Shown one piece after another: positions 57,689 to 64,000 of a stretch of 64,000 nucleotides of DNA. The stretch comes from Amycolatopsis palatopharyngis (lineage in GTDB: Bacteria; Actinomycetota; Actinomycetes; Mycobacteriales; Pseudonocardiaceae). The position numbers and the translations under genes were made by a program. The DNA is taken from positions 83,347-147,346 of the forward strand of contig NZ_PQHZ01000014.1 of the NCBI RefSeq assembly GCF_003385185.1. Direction: 5' to 3'. The notes under the pieces are model-generated. The model saw only the letters and a list, made by a program, of their open reading frames with translations, was not told where the DNA came from and searched no databases. Every line of letters begins with the position of its first letter. Position 1 is the stretch's first letter.

Positions 57689-58516
57689 CTACGCCGCGGC
57701 CCGCACAGTGCGCTGACGCGCAGCACGAGCTCGCATCCCACTCAGTGTCTCTCCGGTCGCGAGGGTGATCGCGATCGGCGGATCGAGCCGGGTGACCTTG
57801 CGCAGCTGTACCGCGACGCGGGTGACCCGGCCGGCCACCACCGGCACCGGCCTGCGTGACCTGCCGGCGTAGATCTCGCCGGGCTCGGCATCTGGCGAGG
57901 CGCCCTGGGCGGTGGCGATGACCGTCCAGTCCCCAGCGGGAATGTTGTTCATCGTCACCTCGGCGGTTCCCCCACTGGGTGCCGAGGTGAAGGTGACCGG
58001 ACCGCGTTGCGGAATGCTGTTGCCGAAGACTCCGACGAACACCGGAGCCAGGTCCGCATTGTCCGGCAGGTGCAGGGTACCGGAGATCGAGCCGCCCATG
58101 GCCGCTCGTACGCCGCCATTCGCCACGCGGAGCCGATCCAGGTCCATTATGGATGGAACACGGTGGAAATCTGTCGCTACCGCGACGAGCAGGTCGTTGA
58201 CCTCGGGGTCACGGTACTGGGTCGGCGTCAGCCCGACCGCCTGGGTGAATCTCGTGGTGAACGTACCGACGCTGCTGTAGCCGACACTGCACACGATGTC
58301 CGACACCGTCAGCGAGGTGGTCAACAACAAGCGTTTGGCCTCGAAAAGCCTTATGGAAGTCAGATAACGGCCAGGGGTCACCCCCGTATCCCTGGTGAAT
58401 ATCCGCGAGAAGTGAAACGGGCTCACGAACACTTCCGCGGCGATCTCCTGGAGCGTGAGCGGATCATAATACCGCTCACGCATCGACAATATTGCTTTCT
58501 CGACAACCGTTTGCAT
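57689..58516 (-). CDS. AraC-family transcriptional regulator
   Basis: A 275-residue regulator with the DNA-binding domain at the N-terminus (TLQEIAAEVFVSPFHFSRIFTRDTG and LTVSDIVCSVGYSSVGTFTTRFTQAVGLTP, the two helix-turn-helix units). A beta-rich C-terminal domain of unknown ligand follows. N-terminal HTH placement is found in a subgroup of actinobacterial AraC proteins. It diverges from the prephenate dehydrogenase gene and may control it and the AMP-ligase. Confidence 0.9.
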   Translation of the reverse strand: MQTVVEKAILSMRERYYDPLTLQEIAAEVFVSPFHFSRIFTRDTGVTPGRYLTSIRLFEAKRLLLTTSLTVSDIVCSVGYSSVGTFTTRFTQAVGLTPTQYRDPEVNDLLVAVATDFHRVPSIMDLDRLRVANGGVRAAMGGSISGTLHLPDNADLAPVFVGVFGNSIPQRGPVTFTSAPSGGTAEVTMNNIPAGDWTVIATAQGASPDAEPGEIYAGRSRRPVPVVAGRVTRVAVQLRKVTRLDPPIAITLATGETLSGMRARAARQRTVRAAA

Positions 58517-58999
58517 CAGCGCTCCTTGTCCACTGCGAGCACAGCAGCTAGGGACCTCGACCGGAAGGGCATCGTCCCGCGAAACCTGAGTCCCCCAGGT
58601 GTAGAAGCTGCCCTACTCTTATTCAATCCGGCAGACATATAGCTGCAACGGAGATTGGCTTGAGATTACAAAAGATGTCTAATACACCCACAAGGACCAA
58701 TAACCGAGTTACAAACATCCCGAGAAAAGATTTCGCGGATCACGTTCCTTTTTCGGGTCTACCCGAATGCCAACCTGGTGGTTGCCGCGGCCACAGGCGG
58801 GTTGTCCGACACCGCCTGCGGCCGCGGCCGGCTTTCGCCACCATTTCTGGCGGGTGCGGGACCGCGAATCACAGCATGCCGCGCCCGGATACCACACGTC
58901 ATCTTCGGCTGTGCCGACCAGTATTCAGTTCCGCCGCTCCGCGAAACTGAGCAGTCTCGAAGAAGGCCGCCGTACGCGCGGTCCCTTACCTTCGGCACG
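58517..58999. promoter_or_regulatory. divergent intergenic region AraC / prephenate dehydrogenase
   Basis: 483 bases without a supported gene. The part 58620-58745 is clearly AT-rich for this genome (AAAAGATG, ATAACCGAGTTACAAAC), the likely site of promoters and regulator binding for both directions. The right part is GC-rich with a CGGCCGCGGCCGG palindrome-like stretch. I see no clear -35/-10 pair. Confidence 0.45.
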
Positions 59000-59920
59000 G
59001 TGAGCCAGTCGCATTTCATTCAGCGTGTCACCGTCGTCGGCGCCGGCCTAGTCGGCACATCCATCGCACTCAGACTCCGGCGGCACGGAATCGACGTCCG
59101 GCTGTGCGATCCGGACGCCGGGGCGATACTCCAGGCGCAGCGCAAAGGTGCGGGCACCCAACTGACCCCCGATGACCTTCCCGCCGACGTGGTGGTGATC
59201 GCGAGTCCGCCTTCGACGGTGGCCAAGGTTCTCCTCGATGCCGTCGCACGAGGGCTCGGCTCCGTGTACACCGACGTCGCCAGCACCAAGAGCCGGATCG
59301 CCTCCGACGTCGTCCTCGCCGAACCCGAACTCGACTCCTACGTTCCCGGGCATCCTGTCGTGGGTGCTGACCTGGCGCTGTCCGTCGCGGCCGACCCTGA
59401 CCTGTTCGCGGGACGGCCTTGGCACCTCTGTCCGCTTCCCCGGACTTCGCGGCGGGCCATCGACTCGGTGATCTCGATGATCGAACTGTGCGACGGCAGG
59501 TACCGCCTGCTCGCGCCGGACGTCCATGACCGCCATATGGCCGCTGTCTCCCATGCGCCGCGACTGATCGCAGCGGCGGTCGCCGCCAGGTTCGCCGACG
59601 CCGACGAGAACACACTCCCGGTCCGCGGCTCGAGGTTCCACGACACGCTGTCGGTCGCGACCGCCGCGCCGGCCCTGTGGAGTGACACGGTGGAACAGAA
59701 CGCGAACCACGTCGCCGACGAACTGGACCTGATCACCAGCGAGCTGACCAGGGTCGCGAAGGGGCTGCGGAACAGGGGCGGTGCGAGCGTGCCGGAACCG
59801 GCGCGCCTGTTCGGGCAGGGCAAACGCGGCCACAACAAGGTGGTCGAACACTTTCGGAGGACGTCTTCGCGAGGAGACGGCGTTCCTGGCCCCGAGGAAG
59901 AGTGGTTCTGGACCTGGTGA
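59000..59920 (+). CDS. prephenate dehydrogenase
   Basis: A 306-residue NAD(P)-dependent TyrA-type enzyme making 4-hydroxyphenylpyruvate from prephenate. N-terminal Rossmann motif VVGAGLVGTSIALRLRRHG, then ASPPSTVAKVL, DVASTKSRI, GHPVVGAD and the active-site region VSHAPRLIA of the dimerisation domain. A cluster-located TyrA paralogue often supplies tyrosine or hydroxyphenylglycine precursors for antibiotics. Whether this is the housekeeping copy cannot be told here. GTG at 59000 is chosen for the N-terminus; it has a weak ribosome site. Confidence 0.88.
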   Translation: MSQSHFIQRVTVVGAGLVGTSIALRLRRHGIDVRLCDPDAGAILQAQRKGAGTQLTPDDLPADVVVIASPPSTVAKVLLDAVARGLGSVYTDVASTKSRIASDVVLAEPELDSYVPGHPVVGADLALSVAADPDLFAGRPWHLCPLPRTSRRAIDSVISMIELCDGRYRLLAPDVHDRHMAAVSHAPRLIAAAVAARFADADENTLPVRGSRFHDTLSVATAAPALWSDTVEQNANHVADELDLITSELTRVAKGLRNRGGASVPEPARLFGQGKRGHNKVVEHFRRTSSRGDGVPGPEEEWFWTW

Positions 59921-60072
59921 GGCACGTCGTGCCTGGGCCACTCGCCATGAGTGCACCAGAAAGAACTGAAAAAAATGGTATGCAGTCGTCGCGCGGACGT
60001 CGAGATCCGCCACTGTGTTTCGACACCGAACTGAAAGGCGCCGGAGGTGGCGCCACGACCGCGAGGAGCACC

Positions 60073-60462
60073 ATGAAGTACCTGCTACTCATCTACAGCA
60101 ATCCCGCACGCTGGGAACACCCGATGTTTCTGCACCAGCACGAAACACTTCCCGCTGAGGAGCGAGACGCGCGGATGAACGAGTTCACCGCGCTGTTCAC
60201 CGAAATCACCGAGTCGGGTGAGTTCATCGACTCGGCCCCACTGGCGGACCCGATCAACAGCAAGACCGTACGGGTGAGGGACAAGGGCCTCGCGATCACC
60301 GACGGCCCTTTCGTGGACGCCAAGGAACACCTGGCCGGATACTTCGTGATCGACTGCGAGACCCCCGAACGAGCTACCGAGATCGCCTCGCGGTTCCCCG
60401 ACGCCCGCGACTGTGCGGTGGAGGTACGGCCGATCATGGAGATCGCGGGTATGGAGATGTGA
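60073..60462 (+). CDS. YCII/DGPF-domain protein
   Basis: A 129-residue YciI-like protein: MKYLLLIYSNPARW start, ITDGPFVDAKEHLAGYFVIDC containing the DGPF motif, FPDARDCAVEVRPIMEI end. These ferredoxin-like dimeric proteins are found beside sigma factors or in antibiotic clusters; their chemistry is largely unknown. GAGGAGCACC precedes the ATG. It follows the prephenate dehydrogenase by 152 bases. Confidence 0.88.
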   Translation: MKYLLLIYSNPARWEHPMFLHQHETLPAEERDARMNEFTALFTEITESGEFIDSAPLADPINSKTVRVRDKGLAITDGPFVDAKEHLAGYFVIDCETPERATEIASRFPDARDCAVEVRPIMEIAGMEM

Positions 60463-60466
60463 CGTG

Positions 60467-60506
60467 TCGAGGGTCTGCCGCACCGGATATGGCGGCAGAC
60501 CCTCGA
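60467..60506. terminator. 15-bp hairpin between YCII and MFS genes
   Basis: TCGAGGGTCTGCCGC (60467-60481) and GCGGCAGACCCTCGA (60492-60506) form a perfect stem with a ten-base loop between convergent genes. Confidence 0.88.
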
Positions 60507-60529
60507 TCAGCACTCACGATTCCGGCTGA

Positions 60530-61996
60530 TCAGCGGAACGGGACCGAGTGCTTTGTCGTGTTGTCCGCTCTGCCCCTGCGTCCAGACGGCCTGAGCAGCG
60601 CGACCGCGACGGCCAGTCCAATGACCGCGAGGACGACACAGGCCACGAATCCCGCCCGGAAGCCCTCGGTCATGGCGGTGGCGGGTTCAGGGCCGATCGA
60701 ACTCGAAGCGATGACGCTGGAGACCACCGCGACGCCGAAAGCCCCGCCGATCTGCAGTGCGGCATTGCTGAACCCCGACGCGAGGCCGGAATCTCGCTCG
60801 TGCACCCCGGCGAGTGCCGCCGCCAAAGCCGCCACCGAACCTGCTCCGAGGCCGGTGCCGAAGAGCAGAAGACCGAAGAAGACCTCCCCGATGTAGTCGC
60901 CTCCGACAGAAACCTGGCTCAGCATCAGACTGCCCGTTCCCATCAGGATCACGCTGACCACGGCGACCGGCCGATAGCCCAGCCGGGTGACCACGGCCTG
61001 TCCCGCATACGCGCCGACGAACGCCATGAAGGGCATCACTGCCTGCTTGACCCCGAACTCGAGCGGCGAATAGCCAAGCACCAACTGGGCATACTGCGAG
61101 ATGGTCACCGAAAGGCCGAACGCCAGCATGCCCATGGTGACCATGACCAGGTTTCCGCCAACCAGCGCGCGCAGGTGAAAGATCCGCGGTGGCACCAGCG
61201 GTGCGGTTGAGCGCCGCTCCACCACCAGGAAGAGCGCGAACAATGCGGCGGCACCAGCGAACAGGCTCAGGGTTCGCAGGCTCAGCCAGCCGCTCGCCGG
61301 CGCCTCCACGACCGCGTACACGACCAGAATGAGTGCCAGCGTGCTCGTGACCGCGCCCGCGACATCGAAGGTACGTCGCTGTTTCAGGTCCCGGCTCTCC
61401 TGCAGCAGCGCCGGGCTCAGCACCAGCATGACCAGAGCCACGGGAACGTTGACGAAAAAGATCCACTCCCAGCCGAGGCCGTCGGTAAGCGCTCCGCCGA
61501 TGAGCAGGCCGGCGGTAGCACCGATTCCGGCGATTCCTGCCCAGCCCGCGAGCGCCTTGTTACGCTCCGCGCCCTCGGCGAAGGTCGCGGTCAGGATGGA
61601 CAGCGCCGTCGGCGCCATCAGAGCAGCCGAAACTCCGTGGAGCGCGCGCGCCGCGATCATCACCTCCGCGTTCCAGGCCAGGCCGGACAACAACGAGACG
61701 ATCAGGAACAACGCGGTGCCGAGCATGAACATTCGACGCCGACCGAGCAGGTCCGCCGCACGTCCGCCGAGCAGGAGCAGGCCGCCGAAGGTGAGCAGGT
61801 TGGCACTCAGCACCCACTGTGCCCCGCCGGGCGACATACCCAGATCCCTGGTGATCGACGGCAGCCCCAGGATGACGATCTGCGAGTCCAGGATCACCAT
61901 GAAGTTCGCCGTGCAGAGCAGGATCAGCGCCTTCCAGCGGCGTGGATCGGGAACCCTCAGGTCCATCCTGCTGGACGGAAGTTGAGCGAGGTCCAT
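60530..61996 (-). CDS. MFS drug exporter, 14-helix EmrB/QacA type
   Basis: A 488-residue transporter of the DHA2 family. The first helix has NFMVILDSQIVILGLPSI, loop 2-3 has GGRAADLLGRRRMFMLG, and motif C lies near IGATAGLLIGGALTDGLGWEWIFFVNVPV. It probably exports the product of the surrounding pathway and gives self-resistance. AAGGAGG before ATG 61996 is an ideal ribosome site. The P450 gene lies 29 bases upstream on the same strand, so they are co-transcribed. Confidence 0.93.
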   Translation of the reverse strand: MDLAQLPSSRMDLRVPDPRRWKALILLCTANFMVILDSQIVILGLPSITRDLGMSPGGAQWVLSANLLTFGGLLLLGGRAADLLGRRRMFMLGTALFLIVSLLSGLAWNAEVMIAARALHGVSAALMAPTALSILTATFAEGAERNKALAGWAGIAGIGATAGLLIGGALTDGLGWEWIFFVNVPVALVMLVLSPALLQESRDLKQRRTFDVAGAVTSTLALILVVYAVVEAPASGWLSLRTLSLFAGAAALFALFLVVERRSTAPLVPPRIFHLRALVGGNLVMVTMGMLAFGLSVTISQYAQLVLGYSPLEFGVKQAVMPFMAFVGAYAGQAVVTRLGYRPVAVVSVILMGTGSLMLSQVSVGGDYIGEVFFGLLLFGTGLGAGSVAALAAALAGVHERDSGLASGFSNAALQIGGAFGVAVVSSVIASSSIGPEPATAMTEGFRAGFVACVVLAVIGLAVAVALLRPSGRRGRADNTTKHSVPFR

Positions 61997-62025
61997 CTAA
62001 ACCTCCTTCATCGGGGCGCGATCAC

Positions 62026-63252
62026 CTAACGGTTTCCGAGAGTGACCGGCAGTGTCCGATGGCCGTTCATGATGAACGTTCCCTGCGGCTCCAGATCCGC
62101 GGCGGGAACGGCCAGCTCAAGGCCGGGAAACCGATCGAACAGGGCGGGAAGCGCGATCGCCGCCTCCAGCCGTGCCAGCGGCGCACCAAGGCAGTAGTGC
62201 ACACCGTGGCCGAAGGAGAGGTGCGTCTTGTCCGCCCGAGTGGCGTCGAAGCGCCCCGCGCTCTCACCGTGTACCTCGGGATCACGGCCGACCGCGGCGA
62301 AACCGATGAGTACCGGGTCGCCCTTCGCGATCGTCACGCCACCGAGTTCGACGTCCTCCGTCGCGAACCGGAACGGCAGCTGCGCGACCGGGGACTCCAC
62401 CCGGAGGGTCTCCTCGATCACGTCCTCCCAGGAGATCTGTCCTGTCGTGACGAGCTCGCGTTGCTCGGGATGGGTGAGCAAGGCGAGAACAGCCTGGCTC
62501 AGCACGTTCATCAACGTCTCGGATCCGGCGCCGAGCATCAGATGCAGTGTCCCGACCATCTCTTCGTCGGTCAGTCTCGATCCGTCCGCTTCCATGGCGG
62601 CGATCAACAGACTGGTGAGGTCGTCGCCCGGCGTGCTGCGCTTGGTCTCGACGAGGTCCTGCATGGCCCCGTGCCACTGCTCCACGTTCGCCGCTGCCTC
62701 TTCCGGGGTGATCGTCGTGCTGACGTTCACCTCGCCCCCGCGCAGCGCATCGGCGCGCGAGGCCTCGGGCACGCCGAACAGGTCGCATACGACTCTGGCA
62801 GGCAACGGATACGCGAATCTGGCCTTGAGGTCGACCGGCGCACCCGCCGGTGTGGCGGCGAGATCGTCCAGCAGCTCACCGGTGATCTTCTCGATGAGCG
62901 GGCGAGTGGCCTCGATCCTGCGGGCGGTGAATCCCCGCGAGATCAGCTTGCGCAGCCGAGCGTGATCGGCGCCGTCGTGCGTCGTCATGTTGTCCATGAC
63001 CACCCACGTGATCATCGGCCAGTCCGGCGGGATCTCCCCGTTGGCGAACGCGGGCCAGTGCTTGTTCGGGTCCTTGGCGAAACGACTGTCGGACAGCACC
63101 TGCTTGGCCTGGTCGTAACCGGACACCGACCAGGCCAGCACCCCACCGGGGAGCTCGACCTGGGAAACCGGCCCCTGCGCGCGAATTCGCGCACCTTCCG
63201 CGTGGATATCCCTACCGGTTCGATCGAGAACGACAGGGCAACGGCTTTCCAT
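62026..63252 (-). CDS. cytochrome P450 (CYP105/107-like)
   Basis: A 408-residue P450 with I-helix MLGAGSETLMN (Thr kept), ExxR as EETLR, and haem loop FGHGVHYCLGAPLARLE with the Cys thiolate. ATG at 63250-63252 with GGAGG upstream fits the family length. It is the first gene of an operon with the MFS exporter, and is divergent from the epoxide hydrolase gene. Substrate unknown. Confidence 0.93.
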   Translation of the reverse strand: MESRCPVVLDRTGRDIHAEGARIRAQGPVSQVELPGGVLAWSVSGYDQAKQVLSDSRFAKDPNKHWPAFANGEIPPDWPMITWVVMDNMTTHDGADHARLRKLISRGFTARRIEATRPLIEKITGELLDDLAATPAGAPVDLKARFAYPLPARVVCDLFGVPEASRADALRGGEVNVSTTITPEEAAANVEQWHGAMQDLVETKRSTPGDDLTSLLIAAMEADGSRLTDEEMVGTLHLMLGAGSETLMNVLSQAVLALLTHPEQRELVTTGQISWEDVIEETLRVESPVAQLPFRFATEDVELGGVTIAKGDPVLIGFAAVGRDPEVHGESAGRFDATRADKTHLSFGHGVHYCLGAPLARLEAAIALPALFDRFPGLELAVPAADLEPQGTFIMNGHRTLPVTLGNR

Positions 63253-63514
63253 CTGATGCCTCCAAGATTTGCGAATAGACCGACGCGGGGTGGATACATC
63301 GTGGCAGCCGCGACTGGTTACGGATTGCATTCCGCTGCCACCAGGTGCCGTTCAGTCCAACATCGATATCCACCGTAGCGATCCAGATCGAAACCGCTGT
63401 CTTCAAAACTGCTTCATCGACCACGGCGATCTTTATCGCATCCCCCGGCGGCAGTACGGTGAGATTCCGGAGACACGTCGGCGATCAAGACTTATGTCCT
63501 ATGAGGAGTGTTGT

Positions 63515-64000
63515 ATGGATCCGTTTCGGATCGAGATCCCCCAGCAGGACCTCGACGACCTACACCACAAACTCGCCAACACCCGCTGGCCCACCGAACA
63601 CCCCGACACCACCTGGAACCGCGGCGTACCACAGCACTACCTCAAAGAACTCACCGAATACTGGCACACCACCTACAACTGGCGCACCGCCGAAGCACAC
63701 CTCAACACCTACCCCCAATACACCACCACCATCGACGGCACCAACATCCACTACCTCCACATCCGCTCACCCGAACCCCACGCCCTCCCACTCCTCATCA
63801 CCCACGGCTGGCCCGGCTCCTTCACCGAATTCCTCACCATCATCGAACCCCTCACCAACCCCAGAAAACACAACGCCAACCCCCACGACGCCTTCCACCT
63901 CGTCATCCCCACCATCCCCGGATTCGGCTTCTCCGGCCCCACCCCCGACACCGGCTGGACCATCCCCCTAGTCGCCCAAACCTGGACCACCCTCATGCCC
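63515..64000 (+). CDS. epoxide hydrolase, N-terminal part (runs off the window)
   Basis: 162 codons of an alpha/beta-hydrolase epoxide hydrolase. The N-terminal EHN segment ([17 protein letters not shown], then TRWP and [13 protein letters not shown]) is followed by [14 protein letters not shown], the oxyanion-hole motif, and [12 protein letters not shown] 63515 has GAGGAG upstream. The nucleophile Asp lies beyond the window. Base use is extreme: after about codon 12 nearly every third base is C or A; only one optional G-ending codon (CAG) remains and none ends in T, unlike any neighbour. Confidence 0.88.
   Translation, partial: MDPFRIEIPQQDLDDLHHKLANTRWPTEHPDTTWNRGVPQHYLKELTEYWHTTYNWRTAEAHLNTYPQYTTTIDGTNIHYLHIRSPEPHALPLLITHGWPGSFTEFLTIIEPLTNPRKHNANPHDAFHLVIPTIPGFGFSGPTPDTGWTIPLVAQTWTTLMP

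Noticed and set aside
58778..58999. In-frame upstream extension of the prephenate dehydrogenase (74 more codons from a GTG at 58778).
   Set aside because: The extra residues resemble no TyrA N-terminus and lie in the intergenic promoter region; the Rossmann motif begins just after the GTG at 59000.

Overview
The window is a high-GC actinobacterial chromosome segment. Gene order from about 0.5 to 36 kb (clpX, clpP2, clpP1, tig, nei, rpiB, a mycothiol-linked nitroreductase homologue, pepN, a DUF5130 gene, an HNH gene, glbO, an alpha-glucosidase, a thioesterase, a giant NAD-glutamate dehydrogenase, ettA, an SSB-like gene) follows the Mycobacterium tuberculosis Rv2457c-Rv2478c block as I remember it. 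Frequent GTG/TTG starts, F420-type and mycothiol-type enzymes and antibiotic-type genes suggest a Pseudonocardiaceae relative (Amycolatopsis/Prauserella/Saccharomonospora-like). The genus is an inference.

Core half (1-39 kb). Proteostasis genes lie on the minus strand, with strong hairpins separating tig from clpP1P2 and clpP2 from clpX. tRNA-Pro and tRNA-Gly follow. A DUF222-HNH nuclease gene sits behind a perfect actinobacterial SOS box. A SnoaL/LLM-oxidoreductase pair lies behind a KstR-like operator. Then come a secreted NlpC/P60 hydrolase, DNA repair and pentose phosphate genes, peptidase N, and a small protein made almost entirely of 17 GTRVT-x hexapeptides. MscS, a truncated haemoglobin, an alpha-glucosidase and secreted proteins follow. 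The minus-strand gdh-thioesterase-hypothetical chain, EttA, SSB and a CopD/CtaG copper membrane protein close the block. A divergent LacI regulator and MFS transporter share an obvious palindromic operator.

Accessory half (40-64 kb). After tRNA-Arg there is a LysR/EamA divergent pair and a compact five-gene operon: unknown His-rich protein, ABM-fold protein, PLP amino-acid decarboxylase, gentisate-dioxygenase-like bicupin, DJ-1/PfpI protein. Its genes overlap each other and it ends in a strong hairpin. I do not recognise it as a described pathway, and it is the best candidate for a new system. From 48.6 kb onward the content resembles specialised metabolism: two GT2-GtrA fusion glycosyltransferases (one with altered catalytic motifs), a YdjC-type deacetylase, two P450s, two methyltransferases, an SgcJ/EcaC-like protein, an aryl-acid AMP ligase of the DhbE/MbtA type, prephenate dehydrogenase, an AraC regulator, a YCII protein, an MFS exporter and the start of an epoxide hydrolase that runs off the right edge. 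Convergent units are separated by long perfect hairpins. No NRPS, PKS or carrier protein is visible, so the partners of the AMP ligase probably lie to the right or elsewhere.

Starts were chosen from ribosome-binding sites and family alignment from memory. Promoters are mostly not callable by eye.
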